Below are positions 53,564 to 62,342 of a stretch of 64,000 nucleotides of DNA, in pieces. Position 1 is the first letter of the stretch; the number at the start of each line of letters is the position of its first letter. This stretch comes from Bin80 sp026709335. GTDB lineage: Bacteria > Bacteroidota > Rhodothermia > Rhodothermales > Bin80. The position numbers and the translations under genes were made by a program. The stretch is from the NCBI GenBank assembly GCA_965200825.1, contig OZ241385.1:1674001-1738000 (forward strand), written 5' to 3'. The notes below the pieces were generated by a model, which had not been told where the DNA came from, made no database searches, and worked only from the letters and a program-made list of their open reading frames with translations.

Positions 53564-55191
53564 GAGCCTCTTGCAAAACCTCTGAGCTCGAAGAACTGAG
53601 GGACAAAAGAAGATAGTACTGTTTATTCTTCAGGCCCTGTTTTGTTCCCAAAAAAGGGAAGATTTTCGATCAGTTTCCTTGGAAGCCCTGTCTTTTTCGA
53701 ATTTCGTAGAACATGCGCCTTCATTTCATCTGTTTGGGGGCATAATTCGTACCGATTCCCCCCACCAATCCTACGAGTCCCTGATTTCAGAACCCCAAAT
53801 TTTGATTCTTAAACGCAGATTGAACCCGTTTACTGGATCAATCGGAGCATTTGGTCTACCGTGAGCACCACCACGCCAAACATCAGGTGACACCTTACTT
53901 TCTCATGTCCACGCACTCGAAGATTGCGTGCGCCAAACTCATCCTTCAACCGTCCAAACGCCCGCTCTACGGTAGATCGCTCTTTGTAACGTTCCCGCTC
54001 CGCAGGAACGAAATTTGCATGCCGCCGTGCCTTTAGCTCCCGGTCATGCGCCGCTTTTTGATTGCGCGGATTCTTGTCAATGATCGGAACCCGTCCAGCA
54101 GCTCGGCTCTCTGCGTATAGATCCTCTGCGTCATAGGCACTGTCCATGATCTCATACAGATACGCAACCTGTTGCTCCGTGATTCGAGACAGTGGAATGG
54201 CTGCCTGACTATCATGCATGGACGCAGACGTTACCATACAACTGATAGGAATACCACCATCCGCAGTATCCATGTGGAGCTTATATCCAATCCATTTCGT
54301 CGTATGCCCCTTTGCATTCCGCTTGCATCCCACGGTACAGTCGTTTGGAAGATCCTCCAACATTTCGTCTACGTCCATCGTCCGTTGTTTTTCCATGCGA
54401 CGAAGTTCCTTGGGCCGTTCTTCTCCCTTTTTCGGACGTCCACGCTTTTTCGGGGCAGGGGCAGGAGCTTCCTTCTTTGGAACCGGTTTCTCTCGGGCCT
54501 CAATCGCCGTGGAATCCCGAGAAATATGGCCCACCAACTCTCCGTCATACCCTTCTGCAATCAAGGCCTCATGAATTCGGTTCGGGAGCTGATTGTGCGC
54601 AAACTCTCGGAACGCACGCGAAAACGTGGATTCACTGGGCACGGTCAGATCGCTGGGCCAGCCACAAATGGACCGAAGGATCGAATCGGTCAACAGCCGC
54701 TCTCGGAGCGCTGACGTCGTCTGGATATTCAAGACCATCTTCGCCATAAAACTCCGCGCAAGACTCGCGCGATGCGCTTCCGGGCGTCCTCCATATCGAC
54801 CGGGCAACGAGCGCGGAAGATGATCGTCCACTCGTGCTATTTCAAGCACCATCATCAGCTTCTGGTACCGCTTGGGGAGTGAGCCAAACTGCCGTTCCAG
54901 CCACGGAAACAATTCTTGCTGGCAACTGATATAAAAGCCTCGTATTTTCTTTTTAAGGGACATGGGAACCTCCGTTTTTGTGTTTGGATTTTGATACCCT
55001 AAAGATACGAAATCTGGAGGATTCCGTCCCTTATTTTAACTCCGGAATAAGAGTCAATCTGGTATGTTTCGAGACAGAAAAAAATAATTTGACCAGGTTC
55101 CCAAAAGGCGATCTAAATTGCCCGAATTGGATGCGCAGAGGTCGGGAATTTTTCAAAAAATACCCCGATCCAGAGGTTTTGCAAGAGGCTC
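53564..55191 (-). mobile_element. DDE-type insertion sequence (IS5/IS1182-like), inserted in the rhomboid gene
   Basis: The 1628-bp element has perfect terminal inverted repeats GAGCCTCTTGCAAAACCTCT (plus one further G-paired base) at both ends and is flanked by the 4-bp direct repeat AATA (53560-53563 and 55192-55195). It carries one transposase gene and about 270 non-coding bases after it. It interrupts the last codons of the rhomboid gene. The family is judged from the transposase; related ends occur at 4001-4101. Confidence 0.92.
53830..54963 (-). CDS. DDE transposase (DDE_Tnp_1 type, IS5/IS1182-like)
   Basis: A 377-residue transposase. Residues 20-130 hold the DUF772-like N-terminal part (LERQFGSLPKRYQKLMMVLE, PSESTFSRAFREFA). 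The catalytic triad appears as Asp in HISRDSTAIEAREK, Asp in YEIMDSAYDAEDLY and Glu in RYKERSTVERAFGRLKDEFG. Between the first two lies a basic proline-rich linker (KKEAPAPAPKKRGRPKKGEE) with an AT-hook-like KKRGRPKK motif. The frame is intact, so the element may be able to move. Family placement between IS5 and IS1182 is uncertain. Confidence 0.88.
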   Translation of the reverse strand: MSLKKKIRGFYISCQQELFPWLERQFGSLPKRYQKLMMVLEIARVDDHLPRSLPGRYGGRPEAHRASLARSFMAKMVLNIQTTSALRERLLTDSILRSICGWPSDLTVPSESTFSRAFREFAHNQLPNRIHEALIAEGYDGELVGHISRDSTAIEAREKPVPKKEAPAPAPKKRGRPKKGEERPKELRRMEKQRTMDVDEMLEDLPNDCTVGCKRNAKGHTTKWIGYKLHMDTADGGIPISCMVTSASMHDSQAAIPLSRITEQQVAYLYEIMDSAYDAEDLYAESRAAGRVPIIDKNPRNQKAAHDRELKARRHANFVPAERERYKERSTVERAFGRLKDEFGARNLRVRGHEKVRCHLMFGVVVLTVDQMLRLIQ

Positions 55192-55489
55192 AATAGTGTC
55201 CCGCCAATGGCACCGCCGAGATGAGCTTCATGGGCAATGCCAAATGAACGTCCACTTCTCATGGCATAGATACTACCTCCCACAAACAGGAATGCAAACA
55301 GAATCGCAGGAATCGGCAGGACCCCGAAAAAATAAATGAATTCGTACGGAGCGAATAATACGTACGCGAACAATACACCGCTGATGGCCCCACTTGCTCC
55401 GACGGCATTATATCCATGATTTCCGCGGTGCTGCACATGTGTCAATGCATGTGCACAAAACAGTGAACCCACATATAAAATCAAATACT

Positions 55490-56777
55490 GGTTCTGTAGA
55501 GTTTTGTATGAAATGATTAAATTCGAGCTGAATCAAATATAGCAACTTCATGACAAAGGAATTTATGAATGCAGTGATGCGGGACTCGTTAGGACTTGAC
55601 TCCGAGTGGCAGGTTGACGAGGTCACCTTTGCCCCGAAGGAGTGACGAATTGATGTGTATCTTTCGCATTCGGGACAGAATCTGATCTGTCCCGAGACAG
55701 GAGAACCCGGAGTATTTTATGACCGTCGCAGGGAGCGCGTATGGCGTCACTTGGACTGGTTTCAGAGCGTTTGTTATATCCATTGCAGGCTTCCCCGCGT
55801 GAAGTCTTCTGCGGGGATCAAAACGATGGAGATTCCCTGGACGGATCCATCGAGTCCTGCGACGCATTCGTTTGAGAGCTGGGCGATAGAGGTTTTGCAG
55901 GTGAACAAGAATCAGACCAAAACGGCCGGGTTGATCCGCTGCTCATTTGATCAGGTTCATGCGTTCATGCACCGGGGGGTTGAGCGCGGAATGAAGCGAA
56001 GGAAGCGGGAAACAGTCGCTCATGTGAGCATGGACGAGAAAGCCCTCCGGCGCGGGCATGTCTATGCGACGATCGTCTGTGATTCGACCCGTGGTGTTGT
56101 GCTTGATGTCGGGGAAGGACGGACGAAAAAAGGCGCGATCGCACTATTAGAGCGCATTTTTGAGGACATAAAAGAGAAAGTAGAGACGGTCTCCATCGAT
56201 ATGTGGAAGGCCTTCATTGGGGCGGTCCGAACGGTCTTTCCCGAAGCGGCCCTGATCCATGACCGGTTTCATTTGATCCAGTATCTCAATACAGCTCTGA
56301 ACAAGGTTCGCCAGCGTGAAGTGAAACCCCATCCGGAAGAATTGAAAGGGAGCCGGTTTGCGCTGTTGAAGAACGAGAAGAATCGCACCAAAACGCAGGA
56401 AGAGATCTTCAAGGTCATCCAGGAAGCCAACCTGGAAGTCAGTGTTGCCTGGCGATTGCGAGAAGACTTTAAAGCTCTCTTTAACAACACCTCTTTTGCC
56501 GAAGCAAAGAAAGATTTTGATCTCTGGATCAAAAGCGTGGAAACCGCAGGGGTGAAAGAAGTCATCAAGATTGCAGAGATGTTCAGAGAACATGATGAGG
56601 GAGTCTGTAACGCGCTTTGCCATCCACAATCCAATGCGATCGCTGAACGTATGAATGGGAAAATTCAAGAGATCAAAACCATCGGAAGAGGATACAGAAG
56701 GTTTGAAAACTTCAGAGTCGCAATTCTCTTTTTCTGCGGAGATTTAGCGCTTTATCCACAACAATCGTAGTAGTACC
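55490..56777 (+). mobile_element. ISL3-family insertion sequence, copy B, inserted in the rhomboid gene
   Basis: The element is 1288 bp, the same length as copy A. Left end GGTTCTGTAGAGTTTTG, right end (other strand) GGTACTACTACGATTG. It is flanked by the 8-bp direct repeat CAAATACT (55482-55489 and 56778-56785), which falls inside the rhomboid coding sequence. Nearly all of it matches copy A closely, except the last 40 bases, which differ at roughly a third of positions. Its transposase has an early stop codon. Confidence 0.93.
55550..56770 (+). pseudogene. ISL3-family transposase with a premature stop codon
   Basis: The frame corresponds to the intact copy A gene. The CGA codon of copy A is TGA here (55643-55645, codon 32), ending translation after 31 residues. 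Downstream the frame is open to 56770, and a GTG at 55655 could start a shortened 371-residue product with the full DDE core (HVSMDEKALRRGH, VSIDMWKAFIGAV, SNAIAERMNG). The C-terminus differs from copy A (FFCGDLALYPQQS against FFCGGLDLKPHKAQ). Loss of the N-terminal residues may or may not remove activity. Confidence 0.85.
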
Positions 56778-57034
56778 CAAATACTTTATGCTCCCAAGTT
56801 GGAATTCCAATAGTGGACCGAAGAAGTACAACGTGACCGCATTGAACAACAGATGCGGGAGAGATACATGTACAAATCCTCCCGTGATATAGCGATAAGG
56901 CTCTTGGGAGATCAGGATTGGCCGAAACCCCAAACGATCAATCAGTTGCGGGTTTCCAAAGAGAGTAAACCCGCTCACCATTACGATCGAAAACAGCAGC
57001 AATACGGTAACAGGGGCGTTGAGTGCAAGAAACA

Positions 57035-57733
57035 TTAATGTACTACTCCCATGAGGCTTCGGAATAATACTGCCCCATCTTGACCTCCCAAGGCATGTTC
57101 GGCGGCACGCTCTGGATGAGGCATCATGCCAAGCACATTTCCGCCCCGATTCACAATGCCAGCGATATTATTCGCTGACCCATTTGGATTCGCTTCAAGG
57201 GTGGCCTCACCATCCGGTGTGGTGTAACGAAAAACTACCTGCCCATTGTGCTCTAATTCAGCTAACTCGGATGATTCTGCAAAATAATTTCCCTCACCAT
57301 GTGCAACAGGAAGACGCAGAATCTGCCCCGGGTCAGCGGAATCAGTAAATGGATTCTCTACATTATCTGTTCGCAAGTGAACCCATTTACATACAAATCG
57401 AACGGACGAATTACGAAGCAGTACTCCTGGTAGAAGTCCACATTCACACAAAACCTGAAATCCATTACATATTCCAAGAACGAGCCCGCCTTGCTCTGCA
57501 AAACGGATGACGCTATCCATAATGGAAGAAAATCGGGCAACCGCCCCCGCGCGCAGATAATCCCCATAGGAGAATCCGCCGGGAACGATCACCAGATCTA
57601 CAGGTGGTAACTCTCGCTCTTTATGCCAGATAAAGCTCGTCTCAAGACCAAATACATGCCTGGCAACGTGATAGGCGTCATGGTCACAATTTGAACCCGG
57701 AAATACTATGACGCCTACACGCATGGCCTTCAT
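57035..57733 (-). CDS. purQ: Phosphoribosylformylglycinamidine synthase subunit PurQ
   Basis: A 232-residue class I glutamine amidotransferase that supplies ammonia for the fourth step of purine synthesis. It starts MKAMRVGVIVFPGSNCDHDA (MRVGV at 57724 is an alternative start), has the nucleophile Cys in VLGICNGFQVLCECG and the His-Glu pair in GMMPHPERAAEHALGG. It works with PurL and PurS, which are not in this window. It directly follows yceI (TAA then ATG) and overlaps the rhomboid start by one base (TAATG), so three unrelated genes shared one transcript. Confidence 0.95.
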   Translation of the reverse strand: MKAMRVGVIVFPGSNCDHDAYHVARHVFGLETSFIWHKERELPPVDLVIVPGGFSYGDYLRAGAVARFSSIMDSVIRFAEQGGLVLGICNGFQVLCECGLLPGVLLRNSSVRFVCKWVHLRTDNVENPFTDSADPGQILRLPVAHGEGNYFAESSELAELEHNGQVVFRYTTPDGEATLEANPNGSANNIAGIVNRGGNVLGMMPHPERAAEHALGGQDGAVLFRSLMGVVH

Positions 57734-58333
57734 TTAATCTAGTTCTTCAACCTTGATGAGCTCCAAATCCAGACTGATCTCAACTTCATGGCCCACAATC
57801 AAGCCTCCTGCCTCTGTCAATTGATCCCAGGAAAGATTGAAATCTTTTCGATTCACCGTTGTAGTTGCCTCAAATCCGGCACGTTCAGTATCCCGCATCA
57901 TGGCAGTACCGAGGAATTCGCCCTCCAGAACAATTGATTTCGTGACACCCCTGATTGTCAAATCTCCCTCCAACTGAAAATTTTCCCCGTCAACTTCGGG
58001 AACCCCGGTGCTGACAAAGGTCATGGTTGGAAACTCCTCGGCTCCAAAGAAGTCATCTGAACGCAAATGTCCGTCCCGACGTTCATTTCCTGTATCTACA
58101 CTCGCGGTTTCGATCGTCGCTTCTACGGTGAGCGAACTCAGATCGCTCTCATCCATCTCGATGCGCGCATCATAACTTAGAAACTCGCCACGAACATTGG
58201 AAATGCCAAGATGGCGCACCTTAAACGAAATACTTGAGTGGGCAACGTCAATTGACCAAGATGAGTGCTTCTCTGTGGGAATTGAAAAACCCACAAAGAA
58301 CAGGATAGCAAAAAACAAAGAAAAAGTTCTCAT
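57734..58333 (-). CDS. YceI-family periplasmic lipid-binding protein
   Basis: A 199-residue protein with a signal peptide (MRTFSLFFAILFFVGFS) and the YceI lipocalin-like barrel: SWSIDVAHSSISFKVRHLGI, NVRGEFLSYDARI, the GHLRSDDFFGAEEFPTMTF block and FEATTTVNRKDFNLSWDQL. The family binds isoprenoid-type lipids in the periplasm and is often linked to acid or osmotic stress. It is the first gene of the yceI-purQ-rhomboid set and is divergent from the Bat operon across about 130 bases. Confidence 0.92.
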   Translation of the reverse strand: MRTFSLFFAILFFVGFSIPTEKHSSWSIDVAHSSISFKVRHLGISNVRGEFLSYDARIEMDESDLSSLTVEATIETASVDTGNERRDGHLRSDDFFGAEEFPTMTFVSTGVPEVDGENFQLEGDLTIRGVTKSIVLEGEFLGTAMMRDTERAGFEATTTVNRKDFNLSWDQLTEAGGLIVGHEVEISLDLELIKVEELD

Positions 58334-58461
58334 GATAGTGTATAGTTGATGATATTGATCTACGATTTAACTGTTGAAACTCAGATGCGGTATATAGGAT
58401 TCCCTAATTCTGTCAACATTTTGCCCGTATAATCGTTTTCTGTCCGGATATTTTGATTTCC

Positions 58462-59337
58462 ATGATTCCACGCGAATTATTCGCCAAAATTCGGCGAATT
58501 GAAATACGTACGAAAGGACTGGTCAACAACGTTTTTGGCGGTGAGTACCATTCTGCCTTCAAGGGGCGCGGTATTGAATTTTCTGAAGTACGCCCCTATC
58601 AGGTTGGAGATGATATTCGGAGCATTGACTGGAACGTCACCGCGAGGACTGGAGAGACGTTTGTCAAGATTTTTGAAGAAGAACGGGAACAGACATTATT
58701 GCTCGTTGTGGATATTTCAGGATCCAGCGATTTTGGTACTCGGGATAAATTTAAGCGGGAAATTGCAGCTGAGATTTGTGCAGTTCTGGGCTTTAGTGCG
58801 ATCAAAAACAATGATAAGGTCGGTCTCCTGCTCTTCTCCGATCGAGTAGAACTCTTTGTTCCTCCAAAGAGTGGCCGCCGGCATGTACTCCGCCTCATCC
58901 GTGACCTCTTTGCACATGAACCTCAATCCTCCGGTACTAACCTTCAAATCGCACTAGATCATATTCTCCGAGTGATTCGCCGTAGATCCATCGTGCTGAT
59001 CGTAAGTGATTTCCTTGACAAAGATTTTGAACGCCCTCTGAGGATGGTATCCCGCAGACATGATACTGTCGCAGTGCAACTCACAGATCCAAGAGAGTCC
59101 TCCCTCCCCTCACTTGGCCTCGTAACTTTATTTAATCCGGAAACGGGGCAATCCCAATTGCTGGACACAAGTAGCAGGAGGGTACGTGATACATTTGAGA
59201 AATCTTCATCAGATACTGACAGTCAACTCAAATCCCTCCTCCGCAGAGTACGTGTTGATCATGTTACCATCAAATGCGGTGAAGATTTTGTGGATCCGCT
59301 GGCAAAATTTTTCCGAGCACGCGCACAAATTACCTGA
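58462..59337 (+). CDS. DUF58 domain protein (Bat operon)
   Basis: A 291-residue protein with RGIEFSEVRPYQVGDDIRSI, DWNVTAR, the DUF58 signature, followed by a von Willebrand A-like domain with DISGSSDFG as a possible MIDAS site. DUF58 proteins sit with MoxR ATPases and Bat genes in many bacteria. The ATG at 58462 is preferred over a TTG three codons earlier. A TATAAT at 58428-58433 lies 28 bases upstream but has no matching -35 box. The stop overlaps the next ATG (TGATG). No moxR gene precedes it here. Confidence 0.9.
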   Translation: MIPRELFAKIRRIEIRTKGLVNNVFGGEYHSAFKGRGIEFSEVRPYQVGDDIRSIDWNVTARTGETFVKIFEEEREQTLLLVVDISGSSDFGTRDKFKREIAAEICAVLGFSAIKNNDKVGLLLFSDRVELFVPPKSGRRHVLRLIRDLFAHEPQSSGTNLQIALDHILRVIRRRSIVLIVSDFLDKDFERPLRMVSRRHDTVAVQLTDPRESSLPSLGLVTLFNPETGQSQLLDTSSRRVRDTFEKSSSDTDSQLKSLLRRVRVDHVTIKCGEDFVDPLAKFFRARAQIT

Positions 59338-60311
59338 TGAACAGATTGTATCTGTATATCATACTGGCTGTAGCTGCAGTCCTTATGATTGGTTCTGATC
59401 CGGTTCAGGCGCAACGCGTAGACGCCTATCTGTCTGAGGATAGTGCCTATGTGGGAGACCGCTTCACTCTCACATTCATCGCCATGCACGGATTTGATCA
59501 AATCCCGTCATTCCCAAGCCCTGACTCTAACTTTGGTGATTTCATACCTGTTAATTCGCTTCCACTCTACGCGGGAACTAAATATCTGGAATCTGATGCA
59601 CGCTTGGACAGCGTTGTATACGAAGTAACTACTTTTGCTTTGGATACTGCCCGTTTAACACCGATGGTAATTGGTTTTGCGAATGATTCGGTGACTGCAC
59701 TGACCCCTGAACGGGATTTGCTTGTAAACTCACTGGTTTCCCAGGATGCTGAAGGCATTCGTGACATGGCGCCACCCATAGATTTTGGACGGCCATTATG
59801 GCCATATGTTTTCCTCGGATTGGCTGCTGTCATCGCAGGTTTACTGATTTGGTATATGATCAGGCGGCGACGTAAACCGGATATCTTCCCACCAGATGAG
59901 ACGGAAAACCTTGATACGCCATCCCCTGCAACAATAGCATTGGAACGCTTGCATGCTCTTGAAAATACTCCACTTACAAACCGGCCACAAGTTGAAGCCT
60001 ATTATGTGGAACTCTCCGAGGCTTTGCGTTGCTATATTGAACATCGCCTTAGGATCCCCGCCCTGGAATCTACAACTCAAGAATTGATTCAGAATTTGGT
60101 CTCCCCGGATATCCAGCATCAAATCCCTTCCGGGGTTCCCGGACAACTAGAGCAGATTCTGTCCCTTGCTGATTTGGTAAAATTTGCTGATGTAACTCCT
60201 TCAATTCCTGAGGGGCGTTCTTCATTAGAAGAAGCGATCACTATAATTCGTCGCGTTGAAATCAAATTTGATCAGCGTGCTGCGAGCGAGAAACTCGCAC
60301 CATCAAGCTAG
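59337..60311 (+). CDS. Bat-operon membrane protein of unknown function
   Basis: A 324-residue protein with a signal peptide (YLYIILAVAAVLMIGSDPVQ), an Ig-like periplasmic domain with BatD-like style (VDAYLSEDSAYVGDRFTLTF), a transmembrane helix near residues 157-175 (LWPYVFLGLAAVIAGLLIWY) and a cytoplasmic helical tail (about 200-324) that includes YYVELSEALRCYIEHRLRIP. The layout matches proteins between DUF58 and BatA genes in Bacteroidota (DUF4381-like). It overlaps DUF58 by one base, and five bases separate it from batA. Confidence 0.75.
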   Translation: MNRLYLYIILAVAAVLMIGSDPVQAQRVDAYLSEDSAYVGDRFTLTFIAMHGFDQIPSFPSPDSNFGDFIPVNSLPLYAGTKYLESDARLDSVVYEVTTFALDTARLTPMVIGFANDSVTALTPERDLLVNSLVSQDAEGIRDMAPPIDFGRPLWPYVFLGLAAVIAGLLIWYMIRRRRKPDIFPPDETENLDTPSPATIALERLHALENTPLTNRPQVEAYYVELSEALRCYIEHRLRIPALESTTQELIQNLVSPDIQHQIPSGVPGQLEQILSLADLVKFADVTPSIPEGRSSLEEAITIIRRVEIKFDQRAASEKLAPSS

Positions 60312-60315
60312 TGTT

Positions 60316-61299
60316 ATGGAGTTTTCCCAACCTCAGTGGTTATTTCTCTTAATCCTAGTTCCTGGCTACGGACTATTGAGTTGGTTTCACAGACGAAGAA
60401 ACCCCGGACTGATATTCAGTAACACAAAAGCCGCGGAGAACGGCCCGCGCGGTTTTCGGGTGTATGCCTTATTCCTACCACCCCTGATTCGGATGGGAGC
60501 TATGACACTTTGTATACTGGCACTGGCACGGCCACAGGTGCGTGAGGTCACCCAAGAACGATATGCAGAGGGATTAGATATTGTCTTGGTACTGGATACA
60601 TCCACCAGCATGCGTGCGGAGGATTTTCGGCCGAATCGTTTTGAAGCAGCCCGTGAAGTTGCTTCTGAATTCATTGATGGGCGAATATCTGATCGAATTG
60701 GATTGATTGTATTTGCTGCCAAAGCCTACACCCAAGCACCCTTAACCCTTGACTATCAATTCCTGCAACGGATGTTGGCCGAGGTTGAAGTCGGAGTAAT
60801 CCAAGATGGCACCGCGATTGGTACTGCATTGGCAACGGCAGTAAATCGGCTCAAGGATACCGTAGCAGAAAGTAAGGTCATAATCCTTCTGACCGATGGA
60901 CAAAACAATCGTGGAGAAATTGATCCTGTTACAGCTTCCGAAGTTGCTGCAACTCTGGGAGTGCGAATCTACGCAATCGGCGTAGGCACCTATGGGGAAG
61001 CCCCATTTGTAGTTGACCGACCTTTCGGTGGAAGACAGCGCCAAATGGTTCCCGTCGAAATTGATGAAGATATGCTCCGCTCTATCTCCCAAGGCACGGG
61101 TGGGCGCTATTTTCGAGCCACCAATGAAGAGGCACTCCGTGAAATCTATACACAGATTGGAGAATTGGAAAAAACTGAGATTGAAACGCGTATTTACACA
61201 GACTATGAAGAACGTTACATTCGTTTTTTATTTCCTGGTCTGATTCTTGTACTTCTTGAAATCCTTCTATCCACAACCTTGCTACGACGCTTTCCCTGA
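60316..61299 (+). CDS. batA: BatA: von Willebrand A membrane protein
   Basis: A 327-residue protein: short N-terminal helix (QPQWLFLLILVPGYGLLSWF), a second helix near 55-75, a VWA domain (about 90-290) with the MIDAS motif VLDTSTSMRAEDF and the matching LLTDGQNNRGE, and a C-terminal transmembrane helix (YIRFLFPGLILVLLEILLST). The VWA domain should bind a metal and a protein partner in the periplasm or cytoplasm. ATG 60316 is preferred to a start inside the previous gene. It overlaps batB by one base (TGATG). Confidence 0.9.
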   Translation: MEFSQPQWLFLLILVPGYGLLSWFHRRRNPGLIFSNTKAAENGPRGFRVYALFLPPLIRMGAMTLCILALARPQVREVTQERYAEGLDIVLVLDTSTSMRAEDFRPNRFEAAREVASEFIDGRISDRIGLIVFAAKAYTQAPLTLDYQFLQRMLAEVEVGVIQDGTAIGTALATAVNRLKDTVAESKVIILLTDGQNNRGEIDPVTASEVAATLGVRIYAIGVGTYGEAPFVVDRPFGGRQRQMVPVEIDEDMLRSISQGTGGRYFRATNEEALREIYTQIGELEKTEIETRIYTDYEERYIRFLFPGLILVLLEILLSTTLLRRFP

Positions 61300-62342
61300 T
61301 GGCTTGGCTCTTTGAATCATATTTGTGGACTCTCTGGGCTGCCCCCATGGCGCTTGCATTAAGCCTTTATGCTGCCCGGAAGCGTCGTTCTCTGCAGACC
61401 CGTTTTGGTGACATCACACTCGTTCAAAAACTTTCCAAGAGTGTATGTGGACGGCGACGACGTTTTAAATCCTCCATCATGGTTGCATCAATTGGTTTGT
61501 TAGCCCTTTCACTTGCAGGCCCTCAGATTGGCACTCAACTTCGTGAGATCAAACGAGAAGGAATTGACTTGGTCATTGCACTTGATGTCTCCACTTCAAT
61601 GCTGGCCGAGGATGTTGCACCAAATCGACTGGGACGAGCACGTAACGAAATCAAAAAGATATTGGGCGAGCTCCGGGGAGACCGTGTAGGCTTAATTATC
61701 TTCGCCGGAGATGCATTTATCCAGTGCCCCTTAACAACGGATTACAGTGCAGTGCGATTATTTCTTGATGTAGCGAACCCTGACCTGCTTGCTGTCCCCG
61801 GCACGGACTTTGGTGCTGCAATCAAAATGGCAACCCAAGCCTTTGATGCGTCATCACCCAGCACTGATCCGGATGCTATAAGATCTAAGGCCCTCCTGAT
61901 TGTATCCGATGGTGAAAACCATGTGGCCGCACTGGATGAAATTTTGTCAACCGCACGAGATGCTGGGATTACAATATTCACGGCAGGAGTAGGAGACATC
62001 AATGGTGCTCCCATTCCCATATACAACTCGAGTGGCCAGCGGACCGGATACAAGCGTGACCTCGGAGGGCAGATTGTATACTCCAGGCTGGAAGAAGCCG
62101 GCCTCAAAGCATTGAGTACCGACGGAGCCTATTTTCAGGTTGCCCGAACATCCAGCTCCCTCTCTCAACTAATTCCGGCACTTGAACAACTAGATCAGGC
62201 ACTCCTTGCCGAGGAAGAATTTGAGGATTATGATCTAAAATACCAGTGGCCATTAGCGTTGGCACTATCGTTGTTATGTATCGACGGACTGATAGTTGTC
62301 CGCAGAAGCAATCACTTATCTAACAGACAAAAGATCTCATGA
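61299..62342 (+). CDS. batB: BatB: von Willebrand A membrane protein
   Basis: A 347-residue paralogue of BatA: N-terminal helix (YLWTLWAAPMALALSLYAAR), a second helix near 55-75, a VWA domain with ALDVSTSMLAEDVAPNR as the MIDAS motif and LLIVSDGENHVAALDE, then a C-terminal helix (WPLALALSLLCIDGLIVV). BatA and BatB are thought to act together in the envelope complex first linked to aerotolerance in Bacteroides. Both ends overlap neighbours (batA TGATG; batC ATGATG). Confidence 0.9.
   Translation: MAWLFESYLWTLWAAPMALALSLYAARKRRSLQTRFGDITLVQKLSKSVCGRRRRFKSSIMVASIGLLALSLAGPQIGTQLREIKREGIDLVIALDVSTSMLAEDVAPNRLGRARNEIKKILGELRGDRVGLIIFAGDAFIQCPLTTDYSAVRLFLDVANPDLLAVPGTDFGAAIKMATQAFDASSPSTDPDAIRSKALLIVSDGENHVAALDEILSTARDAGITIFTAGVGDINGAPIPIYNSSGQRTGYKRDLGGQIVYSRLEEAGLKALSTDGAYFQVARTSSSLSQLIPALEQLDQALLAEEEFEDYDLKYQWPLALALSLLCIDGLIVVRRSNHLSNRQKIS

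Larger units (their letters stand above)
53505..57035 (-). pseudogene. Rhomboid-family intramembrane protease, split by two insertion sequences
   Basis: Three pieces on the minus strand (57035-56778, 55481-55192 and the tail ending at 53505) join in one frame once each element and one target repeat are removed. The restored protein has 200 residues: MFLALNAPVTVLLLFSIVMV at the start, LLFNAVTLYFFGPLLEFQLG, the catalytic Ser116 in AVGASGAISG, His173 in HEAHLGGAIGG, and the end VFPSFLDRLL. Several transmembrane helices are apparent, as in rhomboid serine proteases. No other damage is visible, so the loss looks recent. The ATG overlaps the purQ stop by one base; it was the last gene of yceI-purQ-rhomboid. 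Confidence 0.92.
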
